Assembly: GCA_964551305.1 (NCBI GenBank)
Contig: CAZKBT010000038.1
Span: 1-30,792, forward strand
Direction of reading: 5' to 3'
Source of the DNA: JBAZDC01 sp041654595
GTDB lineage: Bacteria > Pseudomonadota > Gammaproteobacteria > Burkholderiales > Burkholderiaceae_B
Length of the DNA: 30,792 bases
Part shown: one piece after another, positions 8,376 to 15,991 of the stretch
How positions within the stretch are numbered: position 1 is the first letter of the stretch
Layout: each line of letters begins with the position of its first letter
The notes under the pieces: model-generated
Databases searched by the model: none
Seen by the model: only the letters and a program-made list of their open reading frames with translations
Told to the model about the DNA's origin: nothing
Translations under genes and position numbers: made by a program

Positions 8376-9437
8376 CTACGCGTCCTGGACGAAGACCAGG
8401 TCTTCCGGATTGATGGAAAAAAAGAGGGTTTGGCCTCGCTCGAGTCCGGCCGCGCCTTGCAGGCGGGACTCTTTGAAATGGATGATCTTTCCGCTTGCCG
8501 TGGCCGCCGAGCATTCCACGACGTCGCCCAGGAAAATCATTTCCTGCAGGACCGCCTGGACCGTGACGCCCGAGGGCTGGGCGACCCGCCTGAAGCGTTC
8601 GGGGCGGATGCTGACGAAGGACGGCGTCGGCGTGATCGTCAAGCCATCCAGCTCGGCCCCGATATCCGAGATGCGGATGCCGCCGGTGGCGGATGCCTCG
8701 ACGGCGAGCAGGTTGGTATTGCCGATGAAGTCGGCCACGAAACGGTTGCATGGCTTGTCATAGATGTCGGCCGGCGTGCCTACTTGCTCTATCCTGCCCG
8801 CCCTGAGCACGGCGATCCGGTTGGACATGGCCAGCGCTTCGCGCTGGTCGTGCGTGACGTAAATGACGGTGCAATTGAGCTGGTGCTGGATTTCTTTGAT
8901 CTCGAACTGCAGCGCCTCACGCAGCTTCAGATCGAGCGCGCCGAGCGGTTCGTCCATGAGCAACAGCGAGGGCGAGAAAACGATCGCCCTGGCAATGGCG
9001 ACGCGCTGCTGCTGACCGCCCGAGAGCTCTTTGGGCTTGCGCGCCGAAAAGTCGGCCAGCCGCACGATCTCCAGCGCCTTGCGCGCGAGCCTCTCCCGCC
9101 GCGGCTTGTCTATTTTGCGCATCAACAGCGGAAAGCACACGTTTTCCAGCACGTTCATGTGGGGAAACAGGGAATAATTCTGGAACACCATGCCGATGTT
9201 GCGCTTTTCGGGCGGCGCGTACGTGATCGGCTTGTCGTTTACGTAGATTTCCCCCGAGCTGGCGGGAGAAAAGCCGGCCAGCGCATTGAGCACGGTGCTC
9301 TTGCCGGATCCGCTCGCGCCGAGGATGGTGATGAACTCGCCCGCCGGAACGTCCAGGGAAAAATCGCGCAACGCTTGCACGTCCCCATAGTTTTTGCTGA
9401 CGGATTGAAATCTGACGCTCGCGCCTTTGGTCATCAT
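8376..9437 (-). CDS. ABC transporter ATPase, PotA-like
   Basis: The 353-residue nucleotide-binding subunit has Walker A GASGSGKST at 40-48, signature LSGGQQQRVAIARA, Walker B LLLMDEPLGALD and the switch histidine in VIYVTHDQREAL. A C-terminal TOBE-type regulatory region follows, with FVADFIGNTNLL and SIRPERF. It energises the importer made by the next three genes. Two adjacent ATGs (9437 and 9434) follow an AGGTAG ribosome-binding site, so the start is uncertain by one residue. It is the first gene of the operon and its promoter lies in the divergent region shared with the TetR gene. Confidence 0.9.
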   Translation of the reverse strand: MMTKGASVRFQSVSKNYGDVQALRDFSLDVPAGEFITILGASGSGKSTVLNALAGFSPASSGEIYVNDKPITYAPPEKRNIGMVFQNYSLFPHMNVLENVCFPLLMRKIDKPRRERLARKALEIVRLADFSARKPKELSGGQQQRVAIARAIVFSPSLLLMDEPLGALDLKLREALQFEIKEIQHQLNCTVIYVTHDQREALAMSNRIAVLRAGRIEQVGTPADIYDKPCNRFVADFIGNTNLLAVEASATGGIRISDIGAELDGLTITPTPSFVSIRPERFRRVAQPSGVTVQAVLQEMIFLGDVVECSAATASGKIIHFKESRLQGAAGLERGQTLFFSINPEDLVFVQDA

Positions 9438-9526
9438 GATGGTCTACCTGAACCTGAATTGCCGTGTTCCCCAGCCGGATCTAGAAATAACATACACACT
9501 AAATTTATACATATAGTCAGTTATGA

Positions 9527-9555
9527 ATAGTATGTATAGTTATTGCGGTAGTCAA
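9527..9555 (-). promoter_or_regulatory. Sigma-70-type promoter of the potA-like operon
   Basis: Read on the minus strand, a -35 box TTGACT (9555-9550) and a -10 box TACTAT (9532-9527) are separated by exactly 17 bases. Transcription would begin near 9520, about 80 bases before the ATPase start codon. Repeats that could be operators overlap both boxes. Confidence 0.6.
9533..9544 (+). repeat. 12-bp direct repeat, copy 1
   Basis: The sequence TGTATAGTTATT occurs here, inside the spacer of the operon promoter and touching its -10 box. An identical copy lies at 9644-9655. Confidence 0.6.
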
Positions 9556-9643
9556 TAACTCACTATAAATACGAGGGTTATCACTAATATGCGCGCGATG
9601 GTCGAGGTTCGAGTCCGTAAGGTGTGTATTTTTATATACTGTG

Positions 9644-9655
9644 TGTATAGTTATT
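9644..9655 (+). repeat. 12-bp direct repeat, copy 2
   Basis: This is an exact second copy of TGTATAGTTATT in the same orientation, 111 bases from copy 1 and about 38 bases before the TetR start codon. Two GTGTGTAT motifs (9622-9629 and 9641-9648) lie beside it, and their reverse complement ATACACAC is at 9492-9499. The arrangement fits paired operators serving both divergent promoters. Confidence 0.5.
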
Positions 9656-9692
9656 TATATAAGTAATCTTTTCTCCAAAATTGGACATGCGC

Positions 9693-10493
9693 ATGAAAGA
9701 TGACCCGACGACGGATGCGCGCAGCGACGTCCGCGATGACGCTCGAGACGAATCGGCCACCTTCGCGGGCATGTTGCAGGCGCAGTCCGTCAATCGCCGT
9801 TTGCGCAAATCGGAGCGCACGCGTTATCTGATCCTGGGCAAAATTGCGGAGCGTATCGAGCAGTCTCCGACCGGTCGCATCACGGTCGAGACCTTGCTCA
9901 ACGATACCGGGCTATCCAGGGGCACCTTCTACAACTATTTTCGCGATATCAACGATGGCATCTATGTGCTGCTGGCCTTGTTCCTGGAAACCTGGAACGT
10001 CGACAGTCAGCGCCAAGGCGGCAACAAGGATCTTTTCAAGGCGATCTTCGATACCAATCTGCTGTACTGCCTGCGCTATGAAAAGAATGCCGCGTTTTTC
10101 TCGGCATTTTCGTACTATGCATCCAGCATGAGCGAGTTGCTGGTATTGCGCAATCAGATCAATGCCGCATGGGCGGTGCGTATTGCCAAGGCCATCGAAA
10201 GGCGTTTCAAGATTTCGTTCAGCGCGCAGGAGAACACGTATTTACAGGGCACCCTGCGCATGCTGATCGTGATGACGACGGGCACGCTGGAAGAATACTA
10301 CGTCCATCGAAACCCTTTGCTCTGCGCCGCATTCAGCGACGTGTACGAGCTTTCTTTCGCGTTGTCGCGGCAGTGGCACCCCGTGCTGTCCAACCCCGCT
10401 TATTCGGTGGCCGAGATGGCGCACTACCAGACGCTCAAAGGCGCCATGTCCGTCAAGGCGGATATGTCCCTGCTTGTCGGCGCCGAAAAATAG
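9693..10493 (+). CDS. TetR/AcrR-family transcriptional regulator
   Basis: The protein of about 266 residues has a TetR-type DNA-binding domain: ILGKIAERIEQ, then the helix-turn-helix TVETLLNDTGLSRGTFYNYF, followed by a long helical ligand domain with no close family signature. A charged N-terminal extension of some 40 residues precedes the HTH, longer than usual. I chose the ATG at 9693 because GGA lies 7 bases upstream; ATG 9687 and TTG 9681 are in-frame alternatives. It is transcribed divergently from the importer/CoA-ligase operon and is its likely repressor, with an inducer related to the imported compound or its CoA ester. It ends 12 bases from the convergent MocR gene. Confidence 0.85.
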   Translation: MKDDPTTDARSDVRDDARDESATFAGMLQAQSVNRRLRKSERTRYLILGKIAERIEQSPTGRITVETLLNDTGLSRGTFYNYFRDINDGIYVLLALFLETWNVDSQRQGGNKDLFKAIFDTNLLYCLRYEKNAAFFSAFSYYASSMSELLVLRNQINAAWAVRIAKAIERRFKISFSAQENTYLQGTLRMLIVMTTGTLEEYYVHRNPLLCAAFSDVYELSFALSRQWHPVLSNPAYSVAEMAHYQTLKGAMSVKADMSLLVGAEK

Positions 10494-10505
10494 CGGGCCG
10501 ACGGT

Positions 10506-12008
10506 TCAGGCGGGCGCGCTATGCTCGGCCACGATGTCGGCGAAGGTGTGTATGGCCGGGCCGATGCGCTCGATGGCCGTGCTGCCGAAACCAAGGCAAA
10601 AGCCGGTTACCGCTTTGTTGCCAAGGCTGTAGGACGACAGGGCGGGCACGTCCAGCATGTGGGTTTTGCATTGCTCGGAGATGCGTTTGTCGTTCACGGG
10701 GGCGTGCGGCCATATGGCCAGGTGCAAGCCCGATTGTGTTTGCGAAAGGGTGAAGTCCTCGCCCAGCAAAGTATGCAGGTAGTTGCGCATCAGCGCCGCG
10801 CGCTCGCGATAGCGGCCGCCCATGCGCCTGATGTGGGCCGCCATTTGCCCGGATTCCATGAATTCGGCCAGCACGCCTTGCAGCGGATGCGGTGCCTGGA
10901 TCGACAGCATCAGGCAGGCCTTGGAGAATACCGGGATCAGCTCTTCGGGGATGATGATGTAGGCGAGATTCAGCGCGGGCGCGATGGAGCGGTTGAAATT
11001 GCCGATGTAGATGACGCGCTTGCCGCCTTCGAGCGCCGCCAGCGATGGCAGGGGTGGTTCGTTGAAGTAGAAGCAATTGCTGAAGTCGTACTCGACGACC
11101 CAGGCGTCCTGCCTGCGCGCCCAATCCAGCAAAGACAGCCTGCGCTCCATGCTCATGGTGCTGCCGAAGGGGAACTGGTTGGTCGGCGATGCGATGACCA
11201 TCCGGGCTGTTTGTCCGGCCGCGCCGAATTGCGCCGCATCCAGTCCGAGCGCGTCGATGGGCATCGGGACGAGATCGAGGCCGGTCGTGCGCAGTGCGGC
11301 GATGCGGGTCAGATAGCACGGATCTTCGATCAGGACGCGGTCGCCGGGATCGGCCAATACGCAGCTCGTCAGCATCAGGCTCTGCGTCACGCCGCTGGTC
11401 ATCAGGATCTGCTCTGGATGACAGGCGATGCCGTGTGCCTCGCCTACATAGGCCGCGATTTGCCGGCGCAGGTTCGGTAGCCCGGCGGAGGCGCCATAAC
11501 CCAATTCATTGGTCGGATTGGAGCGCCAGTATTGCGCGGAGACGCGGGCGAACTGGTCGAACGGCAGTTCATCCAGCGCCGGCACGGTGGGGCTGAGGTC
11601 ATAGGTGCTCAGGCGTTCGCTGGGCAGCGCCATGTCGGCCAGCGATTGGCCGCGGGCGGACAGGCGTCGGCGCGGCATGCCGGCATCGGACGCGTCGGTG
11701 GCATACGTCATGCCGGGCGGCGGCTTCATGTCCTCGGGCAGCACCTTGGAGACGAAGGTGCCGACGCTGGTGACGCTGGTCGCGTAGCCTTCTTCGACCA
11801 GGCGTTCGTACACCAGCACTACCGTGTTGCGGGATACGCCCAGCTCCGCCGCCAGCATGCGCGAGGGCGGCAGGCGGTGCTCCCTGGCGATGCGCGCCTG
11901 GATGATGGCGTCGCGAAACTGTTCGAATATCTGCACGTGCAGCGGCTGATGGCTGCTTCTGTCCAGTTTGAACACCGCCCAGCTTGGGTAGTTGAAATTA
12001 CGTGCCAT
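10506..12008 (-). CDS. MocR-type GntR/aminotransferase-like regulator lacking the PLP lysine
   Basis: The 500-residue protein has an N-terminal GntR winged helix (about 12-85, including LPPSRMLAAELGVSRNTVVLVYERL) joined to a fold-type-I aminotransferase-like domain (about 140-490). MocR proteins normally hold PLP on a lysine in a GTFSK motif and use it as a sensor cofactor. Here the motif reads GNFNRSIAP, giving Arg340 (CGC codon at 10991-10989) in place of the lysine, and the following phosphate-binding Arg of LRLGY is Asn347 (ALNLAY). It should therefore not form the usual Schiff base. The rest of the fold, including PTNQFPFGSTMS and an Asp in VVEYDF, is kept. The gene is 27 bases after the phosphatase gene and probably the last of the transporter operon, which it may control. 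Confidence 0.88.
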   Translation of the reverse strand: MARNFNYPSWAVFKLDRSSHQPLHVQIFEQFRDAIIQARIAREHRLPPSRMLAAELGVSRNTVVLVYERLVEEGYATSVTSVGTFVSKVLPEDMKPPPGMTYATDASDAGMPRRRLSARGQSLADMALPSERLSTYDLSPTVPALDELPFDQFARVSAQYWRSNPTNELGYGASAGLPNLRRQIAAYVGEAHGIACHPEQILMTSGVTQSLMLTSCVLADPGDRVLIEDPCYLTRIAALRTTGLDLVPMPIDALGLDAAQFGAAGQTARMVIASPTNQFPFGSTMSMERRLSLLDWARRQDAWVVEYDFSNCFYFNEPPLPSLAALEGGKRVIYIGNFNRSIAPALNLAYIIIPEELIPVFSKACLMLSIQAPHPLQGVLAEFMESGQMAAHIRRMGGRYRERAALMRNYLHTLLGEDFTLSQTQSGLHLAIWPHAPVNDKRISEQCKTHMLDVPALSSYSLGNKAVTGFCLGFGSTAIERIGPAIHTFADIVAEHSAPA

Positions 12009-12035
12009 GATGCAGGAACTCAGGCACGGGAAACG

Positions 12036-12830
12036 TCATCTTTCCGCCCGCGCCAGAATCGCCAGTACCTCCTTGTGCAGTTCGGGATTGCCCGAGGCCA
12101 CCAGGCGGTTGCCGGAATAGATGGTCAACGGCTCGCCTTCCCAGTCCGTAATCATACCGCCGGCGCCTTCGATAACGGGAACCAGCGCGCAGTAATCTAC
12201 TTCGCGATGGCGCCCGCAATCGATGGCGATGTCCACGGTGCCGCTGGCCACGCAGCCGTAGGCGTAGCAGCTGGATCCGTAGATGCGCCATTTGGTGGCG
12301 TCGCGCAGGGTCTCGAAGGCTTCGCGCTCCAGGGGGCGGAACGGCTCGGGATTGCTGCAAGACAGCAGCGCATCGCCCAGAGAGGGACACAGGCGCGTGG
12401 TGATGGTCTCGCCATTGAAGATCGACGGCATTCCTTGCGCGCCCACCCACCGGTCATTGGTTGCCGGATGATCGATGATGCCCAGGACGGGACGGCCCTT
12501 GTGGGCCAGGCAGATCAGGGTGCCGTAGACCGGTACGCCGGTAATGAACGATTTCGTGCCGTCGATGGGATCGATCACCCATACATAGTCCGCGCCCAGG
12601 TCCTTGCCGTCGAACTCTTCGCCCAGAATGCCGTGCTCCGGATAGGTCGCCTGGATTTGCGAGCGCAAGGTCTGCTCGACCAGCTTGTCGATGGCGGTGA
12701 CGGGGCTGGCGTCGTCCTTGGTCTCGAAGTCCTTGAAGCCATGCATGTGATTCTTGATGATGGCGCCGCTGGCGTCGGCCAGCGCATGGGCGAATGCCAG
12801 AACGGACGGCATGGAAAAGGGGGCGGTCAT
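12036..12830 (-). CDS. Inositol-monophosphatase-family phosphatase, HisN (histidinol-phosphatase) type
   Basis: This 264-residue magnesium-dependent phosphatase shows the family's metal-binding motifs: GEEF near residue 70, DPIDGTKSF near 87-95 and the late Asp in EVDYCALVPVIEGAGG. The surrounding sequence (VPVYGTLICLAHKGRPVLGIIDHP) resembles HisN histidinol-phosphatases more than SuhB. The ATG at 12830 follows an AGGAG site. It sits between a permease gene and the MocR gene in an amino acid uptake operon, an unusual place for a histidine-biosynthesis enzyme. It may be a paralogue acting on a phosphorylated catabolic intermediate, or the cell's real HisN. Confidence 0.85.
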   Translation of the reverse strand: MTAPFSMPSVLAFAHALADASGAIIKNHMHGFKDFETKDDASPVTAIDKLVEQTLRSQIQATYPEHGILGEEFDGKDLGADYVWVIDPIDGTKSFITGVPVYGTLICLAHKGRPVLGIIDHPATNDRWVGAQGMPSIFNGETITTRLCPSLGDALLSCSNPEPFRPLEREAFETLRDATKWRIYGSSCYAYGCVASGTVDIAIDCGRHREVDYCALVPVIEGAGGMITDWEGEPLTIYSGNRLVASGNPELHKEVLAILARAER

Positions 12831-12872
12831 GCTTACTTACTCCTGGATGGAAGCGAGGCGGGAAATGGAGAA

Positions 12873-13586
12873 TCAAGGTTCGATGGCGGCGCTCGAGGCC
12901 GTGACCGGCCGCATGTGATGAGACAGCCTGTGTTCCATGTAGTGGACGGCGCGGTTGGCGGCCCACGCGAATACCAGGTAAATGGCGGCGGCGGTCAGGA
13001 ATATCTCGTACGGCGCGAAGGTCCTGGACACGAGCATGTTCGCCACGCCCGTCAGGTCGGCGATGGTGATGACGCTGGCCAGCGACGTGCGCTTCACGGT
13101 CTTGATGAGTTCGTTGCCGTAGCTGGGCAACGCCAGGAGAAAGGCCTTGGGCAGGATCACATAGCGGTAGCGGGCCCAGGCGCCGAGACCGAATGCGTGC
13201 GCGGCTTCGATTTCCCCTTCCGGCACGGCCTGGATGGCGCCGCGAAAGATGTGGATCAGATAGGCCGAGGTGTTCAGGGTGAACGTAATGAGCGCGCACC
13301 AATAGGCCTGACGCAGATACACCCATGCCCAGCTTTGCCGCAGGAAATCGATTTGCGCCAGGCCGTAGTACACGATGAAAAGCTGCACCATCAAGGGCGT
13401 GCCGCGAAATACTTGCGAGAATATCTCCAGCGGCCCATAGATGTACCAGCGCTTGTCGGTGCGCAGTATGCTCAAGGGTATGGACACCAGGGTGGAGACG
13501 ACGATGGTGACGACCGAGAGCTGCAAGGTAATCAGCGTGCCTTGCCACAACAGGGGGAGGCTTTCCCAGATCAACTGAAAATCCAT
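12873..13586 (-). CDS. Polar amino acid ABC transporter permease, HisM-like
   Basis: The 237-residue membrane protein belongs to the HisM/HisQ family of permeases. It carries TLQLSVVTIVVSTLVSIPLSI as a first membrane segment, the family marker FRGTPLMVQLFIVYYG and an EAA loop IEAAHAFGLGAWARYRYVILP. A GGAGG ribosome-binding site lies 5 bases before the ATG and overlaps the end of the preceding permease gene (gap 2 bases), indicating coupled translation. It forms the heterodimeric channel with that HisQ-like protein. Confidence 0.9.
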   Translation of the reverse strand: MDFQLIWESLPLLWQGTLITLQLSVVTIVVSTLVSIPLSILRTDKRWYIYGPLEIFSQVFRGTPLMVQLFIVYYGLAQIDFLRQSWAWVYLRQAYWCALITFTLNTSAYLIHIFRGAIQAVPEGEIEAAHAFGLGAWARYRYVILPKAFLLALPSYGNELIKTVKRTSLASVITIADLTGVANMLVSRTFAPYEIFLTAAAIYLVFAWAANRAVHYMEHRLSHHMRPVTASSAAIEP

Positions 13587-13588
13587 GC

Positions 13589-14278
13589 TTACCTCCGGGC
13601 CCCGCGCGCCGCGCGTTTTTCAAGGCGTGCCAGAATCAAGCCGCTGATCAGGGTCATGGCCAAGTAGATTCCGCCCGCGGTCAAGTAAAAGAACAGCGCC
13701 CGGCGGGTATCGGAGGTGGCCAGCATCGATGTCCTGGTCAATTCCTCCAGGCCTATGACCGCGATCAGGGACGTGTCCTTCAAGGTCGAGATCCACACGT
13801 TGCCCAATCCCGGCAGCGCATAGCGCAGCAATTGCGGCCACGATATCAGCGAGAAGACCTGCCAGGGCGTCAGGCCGAACGCCTTGGCGGCTTCTATCTG
13901 GCCTTTCGGGATCGCTTGGATGGCGCCGCGAAAGATGGGATAGGTATAGCCGCCGACGATCAGCGCCAGCGCGAAAATGCCCGCGGCAAGCGGGGGGATC
14001 TCGACCGGATTGCCACCCGATCCCAGCAGCTCGGCCAAGCGGGTCAGCGCGACAGTGCTGCCGTAGTAGGCAAGCAGTATCAGCACCAGCTGCGGTATGC
14101 CGCGCATGATGTTGCTATAAACGTCCACGAGCCATCGCAACGCCCCCATGCGGGAAAAGCTGGCCAGCGTAGCGACGAGACCGAGCAATACGCCGAGCAC
14201 GGCCGAGGTGACGGCCACTTCCAGCGTCATCAGGGCGCCCATCGCGATGGCGGGCCCCCAGCCGTAGAACCATTCCAT
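13589..14278 (-). CDS. Polar amino acid ABC transporter permease, HisQ-like
   Basis: The 229-residue permease has TLEVAVTSAVLGVLLGLV as a first membrane helix, the MRGIPQLVLILLAYYG motif near residue 60 and an EAA loop IEAAKAFGLTPWQVFSLISWP. It is the partner of the HisM-like permease downstream. It follows the periplasmic binding-protein gene by 44 bases, giving the order binding protein, HisQ, HisM. Confidence 0.9.
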   Translation of the reverse strand: MEWFYGWGPAIAMGALMTLEVAVTSAVLGVLLGLVATLASFSRMGALRWLVDVYSNIMRGIPQLVLILLAYYGSTVALTRLAELLGSGGNPVEIPPLAAGIFALALIVGGYTYPIFRGAIQAIPKGQIEAAKAFGLTPWQVFSLISWPQLLRYALPGLGNVWISTLKDTSLIAVIGLEELTRTSMLATSDTRRALFFYLTAGGIYLAMTLISGLILARLEKRAARGARR

Positions 14279-14322
14279 AGCCGTCTACCGAAGAGAGGAG
14301 TGTGAACCGGGCATGGGCCCGC

Positions 14323-15123
14323 TTACTTTTGCCAGTTCCACTTGGACGGCAGAATGTTGATCGACCAGTATTTCTTGTTGAGCGCTTCCATGGTGCCGTC
14401 GGCGAACATCGATTCCAGCGCCTTGTCGATCCTGTCGCGCAGATCGTCGTTGCCTTTGCGCATGGCCACGCCCACGCCTTCCCCGAAATATTTGGGGATG
14501 TCGATATCGGGACCGACGAAGGCGAAGTCCTTGCCTTCGGGCTGATCCAGGAAGTCCTGTTGCGCCTTCAGCGCGCCGATCAGGGCCAGGTCGATGCGGC
14601 CTGCCACGAGGTCGAGCAATAGATTCTCGGCGGAATCGTAGCGCGCGATTTCCACGCCCTCGAATTCGCCTGCCAGATAAGTGTCGTTGGTGGTGGAGCG
14701 CTGCACTCCGACGACTTTTCCTTTCAAGGCTTCGGTGTTGGCCGTGCCGTCGCCGTTGACGGGCTCGATGTTCGCGTCTTTGTGCGCGACGAAGCGGCCG
14801 GCCGATACACGGTAGGGAATGGAGAAGTCGACGCTTTTTTTCCTTGCCTCGGTGATGGACAGGCTGGACACCACGATGTCGAGCTTGCGCGCGAGCAGGG
14901 CGGGGATGAATGCGTCGAAGCTCAGGCAGGAGAAGGCGATCTCGGCGCCGATGCGCTTGCCGATCTCGTTGGCGACGTCGATTTCAAAGCCCTTGAGTTC
15001 TCCGGCCGCATCGCGGTAGTTGAACGGCGGGTAGGTGCATTGTTCTCCGACCGTCAGCGTTTCCGCTTGCGCCCACGACGACGTCATTGCGGCGATCAGG
15101 CCGGCCAATATCCATTTTTTCAT
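14323..15123 (-). CDS. Periplasmic amino acid-binding protein, family 3 (HisJ/ArgT-like)
   Basis: The 266-residue exported protein has a clear signal peptide (MKKWILAGLIAAMTSSWAQA, cleaved before ETLTVG). The mature domain has YPPFNYRDAAGELKGFEIDVANEIG, IVVSSLSITEARKKSVDFS and the PSKWNWQK end. These are typical of solute-binding family 3, which binds Lys/Arg/Orn, His, opines or related polar amino acids. Two cysteines (in GEQCTYPP and AFSCLSFD) could form a disulfide. It delivers substrate to the HisQ/HisM/HisP complex; the ligand is unknown. Confidence 0.9.
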   Translation of the reverse strand: MKKWILAGLIAAMTSSWAQAETLTVGEQCTYPPFNYRDAAGELKGFEIDVANEIGKRIGAEIAFSCLSFDAFIPALLARKLDIVVSSLSITEARKKSVDFSIPYRVSAGRFVAHKDANIEPVNGDGTANTEALKGKVVGVQRSTTNDTYLAGEFEGVEIARYDSAENLLLDLVAGRIDLALIGALKAQQDFLDQPEGKDFAFVGPDIDIPKYFGEGVGVAMRKGNDDLRDRIDKALESMFADGTMEALNKKYWSINILPSKWNWQK

Positions 15124-15167
15124 GGGAACCCCTTTTTCTCTATTGCTACGGTTAGCACACGGTATGT

Positions 15168-15956
15168 CTACAGCACGCTGGACAGGAACTGCTTGCAGCG
15201 CTCTGATTGCGGATGGGTAAATATGTCGGCGGGACTGCCTTGCTCTTCTATTTTTCCTTTGTGCAGGAACAGTACCTGGTTCGACACTTCCCGGGCGAAG
15301 GCCATTTCGTGGGTCACCAGCACCATGGTGCGGCCTTCGTCGGCCAGCATCCGGATGACCTTCAGCACCTCACCCACCAATTCGGGGTCCAGGGCGGAAG
15401 TCGGCTCGTCGAACAGCAATAGCTTGGGCTCCATCGCCAGGGCGCGTGCGATGGCGCAGCGCTGCTGCTCGCCGCCCGACATGTGGACGGGGTAGTAGTT
15501 CATCCGTTTGCCCAGGCCGACTTTGTCGAGCATGGCGCTCGCCCGCTCGCCCGCTTCTTTGCGGTTCAGACCAAGCACCCGCATCTGCGGCATGCAGACG
15601 TTTTCCATCACCGTCATATGGGTCCACAGATTGAAGTTCTGGAAGACCATGCCGATGCCCGCGCGCAAGCGGCGAACTTGTTTGGGGTCTCGCGGCACGG
15701 TGGCGCCGTCTCGGCGTCTGGTCATGGCGATCTGTTCGCCGTCGATGGAAATGGCGCCTTCATCGGGCGTTTCCAGCAGATTCAGGCAGCGCAGGAACGT
15801 GCTTTTTCCCGATCCGCTTGCACCGATGAGCGTCACGATTTCATGTTCGCGAGCCAGCAGATCCACGCCTTCGAGGACTGTCGTCGGGCCAAAGCGCTTG
15901 CGGATGCCTTGGGCCGACACAATGACTCGATGCTCGTCTGGTGGTTTTACGCTCAC
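15168..15956 (-). CDS. Polar amino acid ABC transporter ATPase, HisP-like
   Basis: The 262-residue ATPase has Walker A GASGSGKST, signature MSGGEQQRCAIARA, Walker B LLLFDEPTSALD and VTHEMAFAREVSNQVLFLHKGKIEEQG, all typical of the HisP/GlnQ/OccP group. The long open frame reaches 16460, but the upstream part is a shadow of the SDR gene. The GTG at 15956 has AGGAGA 6 bases upstream and fits the family's N-terminus. It powers the importer encoded by the next three genes. Confidence 0.9.
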   Translation of the reverse strand: MSVKPPDEHRVIVSAQGIRKRFGPTTVLEGVDLLAREHEIVTLIGASGSGKSTFLRCLNLLETPDEGAISIDGEQIAMTRRRDGATVPRDPKQVRRLRAGIGMVFQNFNLWTHMTVMENVCMPQMRVLGLNRKEAGERASAMLDKVGLGKRMNYYPVHMSGGEQQRCAIARALAMEPKLLLFDEPTSALDPELVGEVLKVIRMLADEGRTMVLVTHEMAFAREVSNQVLFLHKGKIEEQGSPADIFTHPQSERCKQFLSSVL

Positions 15957-15991
15957 GCTGAGTCTCCTGTGGTGCGGGACATTGGGTTTAT

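Larger units (their letters stand above)
9506..9560. promoter_or_regulatory. Overlapping inverted repeats over the operon promoter, candidate TetR operator
   Basis: Two inverted repeats are visible. AGTTATTG (9538-9545) and CAATAACT (9553-9560) are perfect 8-base arms around 7 bases and cover the -35 box. TATACATA (9506-9513) and TATGTATA (9531-9538) are perfect arms around 17 bases and cover the -10 box. Binding there would block the promoter. Assignment to the adjacent TetR protein is inference from position. Confidence 0.5.

Noticed and set aside
8298..9530. Plus-strand open frame opposite the ABC ATPase gene
   Set aside because: The minus strand encodes Walker A, signature and Walker B motifs; the plus frame has no recognisable domain.
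9605..9622. tRNA T-loop-like string GGTTCGAGTCC
   Set aside because: The flanking bases do not form the 5-bp T-stem or an acceptor stem, so neither a tRNA nor a convincing att remnant is supported.
11532..13667. Very long plus-strand open frame of 711 codons
   Set aside because: It lies antisense over four genes with clear families (MocR, HisN, HisM and the edge of HisQ) and has low-complexity composition.
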